From the NCBI RefSeq assembly GCF_028583425.1, contig NC_072801.1, positions 17,008,001-17,072,000 of the forward strand: 64,000 nt of DNA, given 5' to 3'. Every line of letters starts with the position of its first letter. Position 1 is the stretch's first letter. Below are positions 22,984-32,130 of this stretch, one piece after another. Position numbers and translations under genes: made by a program. Under the pieces are notes generated by a model. That model was not told the origin of the DNA. It ran no database searches and saw nothing but the letters and a program-made list of their open reading frames with translations. This DNA comes from Eublepharis macularius (Eukaryota; Chordata; Lepidosauria; Squamata; Eublepharidae).

Positions 22984-23342
22984 TCAAACAGTCACCTCTG
23001 TCTTACTGTTAGTGATGAAGTATGGCTGTGTGGGTAAGTAGTGCTGACTTCGTGTGGTCAGCGGGTCACTCACGGCTGGTTCTCCTCCAAGGTTTCTCCC
23101 TTTGGTTGCATAGGCCTGCCGGCGTAGGGACTGGTCACTAGGGTCCCAGGTTTTGTATGCTAAGGGATGCATATGTGGCTTTGTGGCTTTGGACTTCTGT
23201 CCATTTTGTTTCATCGTACCGCCCTCCAGAATGTACGGCCGATCCTCCTCAACACGAACCGGATGGAGGGGCAGGCTCCCTTTGGCCGCCAGCTCTGCAA
23301 GATGCCTCCGTTTTGAGTAGAAATCATCGTTGACCTTGTCAG
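22984..23342 (-). CDS. SHISA9: SHISA9/CKAMP44-like terminal coding exon (cytoplasmic C-terminus with PDZ ligand)
   Basis: Last coding exon of a Shisa-family membrane protein, 359 nt. The intron ends in TTCCTAG just before 23342. The first two bases complete an Ala codon begun in the exon at 57183-57338, and 118 codons then run to TGA at 22984-22986. The product begins DKVNDDFYSKRRHLAELAA, continues through a basic, Pro- and His-rich tail (KPHMHPLAYKTWDPSDQS), and ends YFITNSKTEVTV. EVTV is the PDZ ligand of the Shisa6/7/9 group; SHISA9 (CKAMP44) is a single-pass auxiliary subunit of synaptic AMPA receptors, and this tail anchors it to PSD-95-type scaffolds. Seen: open frame, splice acceptor, phase match and C-terminal motif. 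Known: family roles. Inferred: SHISA9 rather than SHISA6, from my recollection of the tail (about 75% sure of the paralogue, over 90% of the family). No frameshift or stop is present. Confidence 0.88.
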
Positions 23343-23698
23343 CTAGGAAGGGGGGGAAGGGAGAAGGAAAACAGCATCAGCTACAAGCAGAAGAAAAAGC
23401 GTTTAAAATAAAACATACAATTGACAGACGAGAATGTATAAATAGACAGCAATGTTGGCTAAAAAAAGACATCCTTCCAGATGGGAACAACATTCACTTC
23501 TAAAATAGCGTTCAAAAGAAGATCTTAGCAATGCAGACCATGCTTACTTTTGGCAGCCAAAAGCCATAGCTCAAAATCTAATTGATTAGAACAACAGATT
23601 AAAAATCTTTTAATCAAGCAAAGATGTGTCTAGGCCTTCAGCTCACCATAAACCCTTTGGGTTAGGTGTCTGAAGAAGTAGTTAGAGTGGCCGTTTCC

Positions 23699-23902
23699 AC
23701 ACGACTTACCAGCCGATGGAAACATTCTGCAAAACACCCGGAAGATAGCGTCTTCTTGTGCGAAATCGTGCCAGGAAGACACTTTCACCCGTAAGTGTTG
23801 TGCGAAGTAGCGTCTTCCTGGTGCAATTTCGCGTGAGAAGACGCTATCTTCTGGGTGTTTTGCAGAACGTTTCATCAGCTGGTAAGCTGTGTTGAAACGG
23901 CC
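23699..23902. mobile_element. Palindromic element, GGCC family, copy 4 (204 bp)
   Basis: GGCCGTTTCCACACGACTTA and mirror; inner arms AAGATAGCGTCTTC and CAAAACACCCGGAAG resemble the 43131 copy. Flanks AGT and ACT are reverse complements. It lies in the first 600 bp of the SHISA9 last intron as counted from the terminal exon. Confidence 0.82.
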
Positions 23903-24018
23903 ACTGTCAGTAACAGAGTGTCAGATGTAGTATATAGTCTGAGAGGCCTGAGTTCAAATCTCCACTCTGCCATGAGATGACCTGGTGCCAGCCACTCACA
24001 CTCAATCTCACCTGTCTC

Positions 24019-24217
24019 TAAGATTGCCAGCCTCCAGGTGAGGCCTGAATATTTTCAGGAATTAAAGCTGATCTCCAGATCAGTTCCCTTGGAGGAAATG
24101 GCTGCTTTGGAGTGTGGACTCTATGCCATTATACCCTGTTGATTTTCCTCCTCTTCCTAAACCCTGATCTCCTCCCTAAATCTCCAGAAATTTTCCAAAC
24201 CAGAGTTGGTAACCCTA
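24019..24217 (-). mobile_element. hAT-B element, copy 2 (199 bp)
   Basis: TAAGATTGCCAGCCTCCAGG to GGTAACCCTA. No clear 8-bp duplication, because the right flank is replaced by the Sauria SINE. Confidence 0.75.
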
Positions 24218-24218
24218 T

Positions 24219-24470
24219 TGAGAGCCAGTTTGGTGTAGTGGTTACGAGTGGTGGGACTCTAATCTGGAGAACTGGGTTTGATTCCCCACTCCTCCACTTG
24301 AAGCCAGCTGGGTGACCTTGGGTCAGTCACAGCTCTCTCAGAGCTCTCTCAGCCCCACCCACCTCACAGGGTGAGCGTTGTTGTGGGGATAATAATGGCA
24401 TACATTGTAAACCACTTGGAGTGGGCATTAAGTTGTCCTGAAGGGCGGTATATAAATCTAATGTTATTAT
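24219..24470 (+). mobile_element. Sauria SINE, full length
   Basis: tRNA-like head GAGAGCCAGTTTGGTGTAGT with A box TGGTGTAGTGGTTACGAG and B box GGGTTTGATTCCCC, a middle TGACCTTGGGTCAGTCACAG, and the 3' part GGGCGGTATATAAATCTAAT with a (TTA)n tail. RNA polymerase III promoter boxes are intact. A lizard-typical family mobilised by BovB. Confidence 0.93.
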
Positions 24471-24584
24471 TATCTCACATAGTTGTTGTGAGGAGAAAAT
24501 GGGTAAGGGAAAATATGTTGGCCACCCTGAATGTCTTGGAGGAAAAAAAGGATTTTAAAAGCACAGGATAATTAGGCTATTATC

Positions 24585-24665
24585 TTGTGCACACTTACTC
24601 AGGAGTAAGCCCCACTGAAATAAGTAGGGAGATTACCTCTGGACAGACATGTATAAAACTAGGCT
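24585..24665. mobile_element. Decayed short palindromic element
   Basis: CACTTACTCAGGAGTAAGCC and CCACTGAAATAAGTAGGG match a repeat common in squamates; the right arm is weak. Confidence 0.45.
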
Positions 24666-24669
24666 GTTA

Positions 24670-26130
24670 ATTACTTTATAAAGAGATTTTTAATTGATTG
24701 ATTATTTATCCTATTCATATACCTTCTGATATTTTGTTATCTAATGACTGACCTGAATTGAGTATGCATGGTGAATAGCTTTTAGCTTAAATATTGGTGG
24801 TATTTTATTTATGTATTTGAAATATTTCTGTGCTGCAATTGTGCCTGGCAACAGGACACAATGGGGCGGTGGGGGGGGGGGGAATAATCACCAAATGGAA
24901 GGAAACAAACATAACAGCAAACAGGGCATTACGGTGATTTTAATTGAAATTCTTTTGGAACTCAGTGCTGAGCAAAACGTTTGAAACTGGGGGAATCCCC
25001 TCCCTAATCAGCCCTGAACTCCCTGCCTGAACAAACTAGTCTTCATAAAAAAGCCTAGTGATCCAAAAACCTCTTGGTTTGGCCCTGGGCCTATGGTGGA
25101 TTGCATTCACCAATCGCCACCATATCTGGACATCAGTTGTTTTACAGCCTCATTTGGAGGGACTCTTTTCAGTGCGGCAAATACGTTCCCTGCCTTAAAG
25201 AGATGCTTTTCCTCCTGCAGGTGAATTTAAATTGCTTTTGAAAGAGCCCATGTTGTAAAATTTGGCTCGGCACACTTTACCTGTCTCCATCTGTCTCCTT
25301 CATAATTGGCGCCTGAGTGCTTTATATAACATACAGGTGCAGTTAAAGGCTTGCCTTCCCTTTTTAATTAAAGCATGGGAAGTAGATAATGGCCTGTTAC
25401 AATTTCCAAAACAAGATTTAAAATTGCATCGTATAGGGCTGTGATCAATAACAGGAAAGCGTCCTCCCACTTGGTCATAGATCTCAGGGCTCATAATCAG
25501 ACACACACTCCTTTTGTTATGTTGTTGATTATAATAATTCTATATTATTACATTTTTAAACTTGCCCTGCATCCATAGTGGCACACATTGCTCTAACTCC
25601 ACATTTCCTGCATATACCAATCCTGGGAGGTACGTTTGGCTTAGACATTAATCTAAGACATTAATCTAAGACATTAATCCCTGCCTCATGCAACCTCATA
25701 TAGGCAGCTGAACTACATGCGGGTAAAATATCCTCCACCCCATATAAACCAACTAGGATATTAGTTCTTGGAGCAGTGCAATAGTAGTATATGCTGCCCA
25801 TAGGTGCCACAGCGCCCGCTGAAGTGGGATTCTCAACATGGTGCACACTTCCTTCTTTCTCAAAGTGTCTCTTCCTCAAAACAAAGGGCAAAGTTGGGCT
25901 TTCCTCCACCCCTATGGAGTGGGAAAGGCTTCTGAAACAGGGTTGGCAGCTCCAGCCAGGGATGATATTGGAGATTTGGGGGTGTCAGATGAATGCTAGC
26001 AACTGGTGGACAGGGGAGGGAACGTAAATATGCAGCATTCCCAGAAGTGCTGTCATTGCATTGGCACAATGTTCTAGGATTCCATACAACCACGGAGTTT
26101 CAGGGAAGTTCTGGAGTATCATGCTGATGC
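24670..26130. other. No gene; unclassified intron sequence
   Basis: Contains a poly-G run near 24870 and a decayed element-like stretch at 25918-26110 (GGGTTGGCAGCTCCAG, TTGGAGATTTGGGGG). No exon seen. Confidence 0.4.
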
Positions 26131-26131
26131 A

Positions 26132-26235
26132 AAATAGTGAAAAGTCCAGTAGCACCTTTAAGACTAACCAACTTTATTGAGGCATAAGCTTTCGAGAACC
26201 AGAGGTCTCTTCATCAGGGTGCCTCCCCTGATGAT
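26132..26235 (-). mobile_element. AGTCCAGTAGCACC repeat, copy 2
   Basis: GTCCAGTAGCACCTTTAAGA, CTAACCAACTTTATTG, GCATAAGCTTTCGAG. The minus strand carries CTGATGA, A, GAGA...TCTC stem, GAAAG. It is followed directly by a tRNA-derived SINE. Confidence 0.6.
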
Positions 26236-26526
26236 GAGAGTCCCGTGGTGCAGCGTGGTAAGGTGCAGAACTACAGCCCAAGCTCTGCCCACGACCTGAG
26301 TTCGATCCTGGTGGAAGCCAGGTTCAAGTAGCCGGCTCAGGGTTGACTCAGCCTTCCATCATTCCGAGGTCAGTAAAATGAGTACCCAGTTTCCTGGAGG
26401 TAAAGTGTAGATGACTGGGGAAGGCAATGGCAAACCACCCCATAACAAAAGTCTGCCAATAAAACATCATGATGCGACGTCCCCCCATGGGTCAGTAATG
26501 ACTTGGTGCTTGCACCTTTACCTTTT
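26236..26526 (+). mobile_element. tRNA-derived SINE, second family
   Basis: A-box-like CCCGTGGTGCAGCGTGGTAA, B-box-like GAGTTCGATCCTG, middle CAGCCTTCCATCATTCCGAG, and tail GGTGCTTGCACCTTTACC. The tail is like ACA-type squamate SINEs. Complete in length. Confidence 0.75.
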
Positions 26527-26667
26527 AAAGAGTCCAGTAGCACTGTTAAGACTAACCAACTTTATTGTAACATAAGCTTTCGAGAGCTACAGCTCTCTTT
26601 GTCAGATGCTTTAGCTTTCGAAAGCTTATGCTACAATAAAGTTGGTTAGTCTTAAAATGTCAGATAG

Positions 26668-26791
26668 GAGTAATGTGGAATGGGTTAAGTCTTCTGATGT
26701 TAATGCCCCTAGATTAGTACACCGGTTTCACAGAAAATACCCAGAGAAAGCAAAGGCTGGATAGTTCTTGGGGCGGGGGGCGGGGGGAGAA
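26668..26791 (+). pseudogene. Extra copy of integrase C-terminus plus polypurine tract
   Basis: Begins GAGTAATGTGGAATGGGTTA and parallels 30084-30197 nearly base for base, including the end AAAGGCTGGATAG and a G-rich run. It is out of place upstream of the first full LTR. Confidence 0.88.
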
Positions 26792-27096
26792 TGTCAGATA
26801 GGCCTTCGGCCTATCAGGTGTGTTGTGTTGTGATAGTATTGTGCCTCTGAGTACATGCAAAGTAAAACCAGCATTCTGTTGCTTGTTGCTAACTGCTTAT
26901 CTTCCAGGTAAGGTATTTTGGTTACCAGTTCCTGCTGAAGCCTGAGAACCTGACCTTGGACTTAACACAGAGACTGAGCAGAGCTCCTTTCTCCCCCACC
27001 TTCCCTTCTTTTCAGGCAATGTGCGCCAAAACCTCCAACGGTGTCTCCTTCCCACTCCAGTGAAGTGATTGGGGAAGTACCTGGCAAGATCTGACA
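26792..27096 (+). repeat. Ty3/gypsy LTR (left, 305 bp)
   Basis: Starts TGTCAGATAGG and ends GATCTGACA (TG...CA termini). It lacks a 126-bp internal block present in the right LTR between CTCCTTCCCACT and CAGTGAAGTGATTGG. No primer-binding site is recognisable after it; the next bases are TTTTGACCGGAATGCC. Confidence 0.9.
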
Positions 27097-27099
27097 TTT

Positions 27100-27345
27100 T
27101 GACCGGAATGCCTAAAGGTGGTGCAAGCTGAACACATATTCGAAGGGGATCCTGAGAAACTGGGCTACTTCCTAGTCTGGGCCATGGAATTTTTCAGAGA
27201 ATGGGGCCCCACCGTCCCAGGTGAAGCCAGTCGAGTGAGTTATCTGGATTCACGATTGGGAGGGAGACCACAACCCTTACGTATGTTGGAAGGCCGGAGA
27301 GCTGTGTTTCCTGGGGGAAGAGTGTCACAACCATTTGTGGGATGA
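27100..27345 (+). pseudogene. Ty3/gypsy gag N-terminal remnant
   Basis: Encodes IFEGDPEKLGYFLVWAMEFF, the typical start of a gypsy Gag matrix/capsid region, then soon loses similarity. No zinc-knuckle nucleocapsid and no protease Asp motif is found before reverse transcriptase, so a large internal deletion has joined gag to pol. Gag forms the virus-like particle. Confidence 0.7.
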
Positions 27346-28230
27346 GAAGTGGGGAAAAGCGGCCCCTCCTGTCCCAGAAGCTGTTTTATTGACCAAGGAG
27401 GAGTGGGATCAGATCCCCTCTGAATACCAGGACTTAAGTCAAGTATTTGATGAAAAGGAGGTCGACGAGCTCCTTCCCCATTGGGCCACTGACTCTGCAA
27501 TTGAGCTAATCCCCAGGCAGAAGCTGCTGAAGGGGAAACTTTACTCCATGAGCCCGGGGGAGCAGGCAGAGCTACGGAAGTTCATTGACAAGAATCTGGA
27601 AAGAGGTTTAATTAGACCAGCGAGCTCTCCCCATGCCACTCCTGTACTTTTCCGCAAGAAAAAGGATGGGGGATGAGTGGAAAATGGCATTCAACACCCC
27701 TTTGGGGCAGTATGAGTACTTAGTGATGCCTTTATGATTACAAGAGGCTCCGGGTTTTTTTATGAATTTGATCAATGAGGTTCTTCACAAATATCTTTAC
27801 AAAAGGGTGGTGGTTTACCTAGATGATGTGTTATTGAATTCACAAGACTATGGTTCTCACGTGAAATTGGTGCGGGAGGTATTGAAAACCCTGCACGCCC
27901 ACTAGCTACCTGTGAAACTGTCCAAATGTGTTTCACAAGAAGGAGCTGGACTATCTGAGATATCGAGTGTCGGGCCAAGGGTTGGGGATGGACCCAGCCA
28001 AGGTTCAAGTCATGGCTGAATGGGAGGCCCCCAAAACTTGACAACAGTTGCAATCATTCCTGGGGTTTGCTAATTTCTACCGACCCTTCATAAAGAACTT
28101 TGCTCAGATTTCACTACCCTTGACTGACTTGCTGAAGACAAAGGGGAAGGGGCCCCAAGGGGCAAAGCATAGCACTAAATTAGCCTGGACAGGAGAGTGC
28201 CAGGAGGCTTTTGAGAGCATGAAATGGTAG
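27335..28230 (+). pseudogene. Ty3/gypsy reverse transcriptase, internally deleted
   Basis: The first open part (to 27676) runs from VFDEKEVDELLPHWATDSAI to [20 protein letters not shown] and [11 protein letters not shown]. The next block reads [14 protein letters not shown] then VVVYLDDVLL, with YLDD at 27816-27827. Between them the expected stretch that includes the first catalytic Asp is missing; GGATGGGG and GATGAG abut, suggesting a microhomology deletion. The thumb/connection part LGFANFYRPFIKNFAQISLP follows at about 28060 in another frame. Stops occur near 27738 and 27903. RNA-templated DNA synthesis is not possible from this copy. Confidence 0.85.
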
Positions 28231-28260
28231 TTTACCTCTGAACCAGTTCTATGCCACCCT

Positions 28261-28680
28261 GTCGAGAACCGTAAATTTGTGGTCCAAGTGGACGCCAGTG
28301 ATATTGCGATGGGGGGGGGGTAATCCTATAGGAGGAGGATGAAAGGAAATTATACCCCTATGCTTATGTATCCAAAAAGTTTTCTGAGATGGAACGCCAT
28401 TGGGCGGTGTGGGACAAAGAAGTGTCTGCTGTTAAATTAGCTTTATGCACCTGCAGTCATTGGCTGGAAAGGGCTAAAATGCCTTTTGAAGTATGGATTG
28501 ATCATAAACATCTGTAAGTGTTACATGCCCCTCACAAATTGGGTGCCAAGCAATTACAGTGGGCAGAGTTCTTCACCCGATTCAATTTTGTGCTCAAACA
28601 CCTCCCTGGCAAATCAAACTTCCTGGCGGACGCCCTCTCACACCTCCCCCAACATAACAGTCAAAAAGAGGAGGTAGGGG
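28261..28680 (+). pseudogene. Ty3/gypsy RNase H domain, broken
   Basis: VVQVDASDIAMGGG carries the first catalytic Asp, and MERHWAVWDKEVSAVKLALC the second acidic region. Then comes VWIDHKHL with an in-frame TAA. The segment ends with the FVLKHLPGKSNFLADALSHL motif that closes gypsy RNase H. A poly-G run at 28311-28320 causes a frame change. Confidence 0.8.
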
Positions 28681-28685
28681 ACACT

Positions 28686-29780
28686 GTGTTTTCACCCACA
28701 CAGCTGGGAGGGGCTGTCGTCACTAGGCAGCAGGCTAAAGCCAAAGCCAAAGCCAAAGTGGAGCAGCCTGACCTCATGGAGTGGGAGGAAAAAGTGAAAG
28801 CAGTGGTGGAAAAGGAGGGGGAGGAGAGGCCCAGAGAAGAACTAGAGCAAGGCGAACATGGAGGCTGGAACAGGCAAGGGAAATTGTACATTTCTGCCAG
28901 CCTGAGAGGGGAGGTCCTAAAAACTTGTCATAATGCCAAATTAGCTGGGCGTTTTGGATACCTCAAAACCTTACACCTGGTGCAGAGACAATTTTGGTGG
29001 CCTAAAATGAGCTGTGATGTGTCGCAATATGTTTCCACTTGCCAAGTATGCTTAATGGGGAAGAACAGAGGAGGGAAGCCTCCCGGCTTGCTGTGGCCCC
29101 TTGAGACTCCAGCCACAATATCCATGGATTTAATTACAGACCTCCCCCCCCCCCGCCAGGGGGAAACCGTGATTTTAGTGGTGGTGGATTTATTTTCAAA
29201 ACAAGCCCACTTCATACCGTGTTCCAAATTACCGATGGCAAAAAAGCTGGCCACTTTGTTCATGCAGCCTGCGTTATGTTTACATTCTTTTCCTGATAAT
29301 ATCCGACTGAGGATCACAGTTTGTGACCATGTTCTGGAAGGAACTGTTGCAAGTGGTGGGGACAGAGCAGGGATTAAGTTCGGCCTATCATCCCAAGACC
29401 GATGGACAAACCGAAAGAGTTAATCAGGTGTTGGAGCAATTTTTGAGATGTTACATTAATTATCAGTAGAGTGATTGGACTGATTTTTTGGTTTTCACAG
29501 AATATTGTTACAATCACAGTGTCCACAGTTCCGGCATCCCCCTTCAAAATTGCCCAAGGGTTCGAAGGCAAAGTGATGCTCTTTATAAGTAACCCGACCC
29601 CAACCAAAGGGTGGGGAGACCTGACTGAATGGTGGATTAAGCTAACCGTCCAGTGGGAGGTGATTAAGCAAACGTTGGATTAAGTTAAAGAGGATTACAA
29701 AAAGCAAGCTGATTGAAAGAGCTTCCCCGCCCTGGGAACTGAAAGTAAGGGACAAGGTCTATGTTTCTACAAAAAATCTG
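28686..29780 (+). pseudogene. Ty3/gypsy integrase (zinc finger and core), broken
   Basis: The zinc-binding region has TCHNAKLAGRFGYLKTLHLV then WWPKMSCDVSQYVSTCQVC; the family normally has GHFG where this has GRFG, so one zinc ligand appears lost. The core begins ISMDLITDLPPP (first catalytic Asp) and continues VVVDLFSKQAHFIPC. Further on the Asp-bearing SD.GSQF motif carries a TGA where the family has Arg, and GQTERVNQVLEQFLRCYI holds the Glu. A frameshift near 29300 and a stop near 29469 break the frame. The N-terminal spacer is rich in Lys/Ala/Glu (KAKAKAKVEQ). Confidence 0.85.
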
Positions 29781-30179
29781 TTGGGGGAGCAACCAAGTAA
29801 AAAACTAGGGTGGAAGTATTTGGGGCCTTTAGAGGTCCTCAGAGTGATGAATGAAGTGACTGTGGAACTTAAATTGCCAAAGAACTTAAAACATGTCCAC
29901 CCTGTATTCCATTTCAGGTTCTTGAAGAAAGCACCACTACCTGATGTGTGGCTCCCGGAACCTGGGATCCCACCCTTTCTCTTCGTGAACGGGCAATCTC
30001 ACCACGAAGTGGAGGCTATCTTGGACTCTAAACTGAAACGTAGAGAGCTGTATTACTTAATTCAGTGGACTTATTTTGATAAGAGTAATGTGGAATGGGT
30101 TAAGTCTTCTGATGTTAATGCCCCTAGATTGGTACGCCAGTTTCACAGAAAATACCCGGAGAAACCAAAGGCTGGATAG
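29781..30179 (+). CDS. Ty3/gypsy integrase C-terminus with chromodomain (open)
   Basis: A 132-codon open frame. It starts with the GKWYLGPF-like block (KLGWKYLGPLEVLRVMNEVT), then NLKHVHPVFHFRFLKKAP, and a chromodomain EVEAILDSKLKRRELYYLIQ / WTYFDKSNVEWVKSSDV. In chromoviruses this domain directs integration to marked chromatin. It stops at TAG just before the polypurine tract. Confidence 0.88.
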   Translation: MGEQPSKKLGWKYLGPLEVLRVMNEVTVELKLPKNLKHVHPVFHFRFLKKAPLPDVWLPEPGIPPFLFVNGQSHHEVEAILDSKLKRRELYYLIQWTYFDKSNVEWVKSSDVNAPRLVRQFHRKYPEKPKAG

Positions 30180-30197
30180 TTTTTTTGGGGGGGGGGA
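30180..30197 (+). promoter_or_regulatory. Polypurine tract of the gypsy element
   Basis: A G-run ending GGGGGGGGGA immediately before the right LTR (TGTCAG), the expected place for plus-strand DNA priming. The T-run before it is unusual. Confidence 0.75.
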
Positions 30198-30628
30198 TGT
30201 CAGATAGGCCTTCGGCATATCTGCCATGCATCAGGTGTGTTGTGATAGTACTGTGCCTCTGAGTACATGCAAAGTAAAACCAGCATTCTGTTGCTTGTTG
30301 CTAACTGCTTATCTTCCAGGTAAGGTGTTTTGGTTACCAGTTCCTGCTGAAGCCTGAGAACCTGACCTTGGACTTAACACAGAGACTGAGAAGAGCTCCT
30401 TTCACCTTCCCTTCCCTTCTTCCCAGGCAATGCACGCCAAAACCTCCAACGGCCTCTCCTTCCCACTGGTGCAGGTGGAGACAGTGTCCTATAATTTGCC
30501 CTGCTTGACTACCTTTAGGCATTCCGGTCAATTCCACTGTTACATCTTTCCTTAATAAAATCATCTTTAACTCATACACCAGAGTAATGCAGTGAAGTGA
30601 TTGGGGAAGTACCTGGCAAGACCTGACA
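30198..30628 (+). repeat. Ty3/gypsy LTR (right, 431 bp)
   Basis: TGTCAGATAGG ... GACCTGACA. It contains a 126-bp block absent from the left LTR, with an AATAAA inside CCTTAATAAAATCATC, a plausible poly(A) signal. Part of that block (30511-30532) is the reverse complement of the bases just after the left LTR. Confidence 0.9.
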
Positions 30629-30837
30629 TAAAGGTGCTACTGGACTCTTTACTATTTTGCTACTACAGACTAACACAGCTAACTCCTCTGGATCTATAAA
30701 TAATGATGTGAGCTTCACTTCCATGGTGGAATAAATACCATGTTCCTAGGGTTCTTGGTATGATGCAACTCAAGAATAAGCTACTTACTCAGGTTCCAGC
30801 TAGTAGGTTCACACAACAGGTGCAGAAAAGTTTGAAA

Positions 30838-31215
30838 TAGGGATGCCAGGTCCCTCTACCCTCTCAGTGGGAGGAGAGGATCCGGAGCTTATTGTTTCCA
30901 TGTTCCTGGGTGATCCTTACACACTTGCATGATGACATCATTTCTGAGAAGCGACATCTTCATGCAGGCATGGCAGTGTGTATGCATACTTCTCAGCAGG
31001 CTGATTTTGGCTCCAATTGGCCCACTGAGAAGTTCGGGAGCGTTCTTAGGGGCGGCACGATGACATCACTCCCAGAGGTGATGTTGTTGTGCTAAACTGG
31101 GAGCTCGTCCAGGGCGGCTTCCCCCCACCTTTCCTCCCCTGCCAGTTAGGTGAGTAGAGGTGGAGGCGGAAGGTGGGAGCAGGGGATCCCCTCTTCCCCA
31201 GTGGAGGAATGACAT
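30838..31215. repeat. Old unclassified dispersed repeat
   Basis: ATAGGGATGCCAGGTCCCTC, ATGATGACATCATTTCTGAG and CACGATGACATCACTCCC; related wording at 4583 and 8117. Ends not resolved. Confidence 0.35.
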
Positions 31216-32122
31216 CCTCGCTTTCAAACAAAATCCCTTTATTAGCTAGGAGATACAGAGACGGGAGTAATTGATTTTAGGACAAGGGAGCTCAGGCAGT
31301 ATACAATTCTAACAAACAAGAAGAACTGAGCAGGCCCCCACTCCCGCATGAGATTAAACCAACACGCACAAGTATCAGAGAGGGGGAACAAACTGTTCTA
31401 TTGTAATGTATACAGTACATACACACAACCTGGGATGTTTCCTATCTGGGCACCAACCAGACCCACCATATCTGCTGAGCCTGAAGCAAGGCTACCGTTT
31501 CTTGCACTTTTCAACCATCCTCTAGGACTGTAAAGATGGGATATTATGGCAATTGATACCACTGGCATTTTATTGCTTTAATTTTTACAAATTTGGCTTT
31601 GATTTTGGCTGCTTATTAAAGCAAACATGACTACTTTTTAAAGGATGATTCTTTCACATGGGCTTTTATGCCAGCAGATGTATAGAATGTTTAGCGCCTC
31701 GCCCAGCAATCATAGAGGATGATTGTGATGTTTTATTGCATAACTATACTTAAACCCTACAATCATTTATTTTTTAAGTAGGCGCTTAACCTCCAAGTGT
31801 GATGGAGTTTGGTTTTGTATTATTCTTCCTGCTGTTAAGATAATGTTTTGGATTTAGTTTAACATTTTTTCCCCTCTCTTGTATGTTTTCAGTGTGTTCT
31901 TATCTTGCTTTCAGCAAGTTGCTTTACAGTTCTTTTGCAACTGTTTGCAACACAGGGAGCAGGCAGAGAGAGGCTGCTTTCTGTTGCAGCTAGTTCACAA
32001 CGATGACCTGAAGAAACTCTGGAATTAGCTTCCTATTCCAGCTGGACATACAGAAGGATCTGTTTTCTTTACACATTCTGGACTTTAGATTCTTTTCTTT
32101 TTTTGGCAGAGTTTTTCCGCAA
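31216..32122. other. No gene or recognisable repeat
   Basis: AT-rich intron sequence, apparently unique. Confidence 0.4.
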
Positions 32123-32130
32123 AAAATCAC

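Larger units (their letters stand above)
23921..24545 (+). mobile_element. MIR/CORE-like SINE split by a hAT-B element and a Sauria SINE
   Basis: Left part 23921-24018 (GAGTTCAAATCTCCACTCTG, CCATGAGATGACCTGGTGCC, CAATCTCACCTGTCTC). Right part 24471-24545 (CTCACATAGTTGTTGTGAGG, AGAAAATGGG, GTCTTGGAGGAAAAAAAG). Together they read as one SINE, so the two inner elements arrived later. Confidence 0.6.
26658..30628 (+). mobile_element. Rearranged Ty3/gypsy chromodomain retrotransposon (provirus)
   Basis: Flanked by TAAAA (26653-26657) and TAAAG (30629-30633), a 5-bp duplication with one change. Order: a 10-bp LTR stub TGTCAGATAG; 124 bp of integrase C-terminus and polypurine tract; a 305-bp LTR; an internal region with gag remnant, reverse transcriptase, RNase H, integrase and chromodomain in order; polypurine tract; a 431-bp LTR. 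The order of pol domains is Ty3/gypsy, and the terminal chromodomain places it among chromoviruses. Protease is missing, reverse transcriptase is internally deleted, and several stops and frameshifts are present, so it cannot move by itself. The two LTRs are close in sequence, suggesting fairly recent activity. Confidence 0.9.
26527..30700 (-). mobile_element. AGTCCAGTAGCACC repeat, copy 3, interrupted by the gypsy provirus
   Basis: Left part 26527-26652 is an inverted repeat ending GTTGGTTAGTCTTA. Right part 30634-30700 resumes with GTGCTACTGGACTC and ACTATTTTGCTACTACAG. Rejoining across 26653-30633 restores the sequence seen elsewhere, which fixes the provirus boundaries. Confidence 0.75.

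Noticed and set aside
24219..24300. Possible tRNA gene
   Set aside because: A and B boxes are those of a Sauria SINE head; it cannot fold as a full tRNA and continues into the SINE body.
27097..27120. Primer-binding site after the left gypsy LTR
   Set aside because: The bases do not resemble a tRNA 3' end complement; the leader appears deleted or rearranged.
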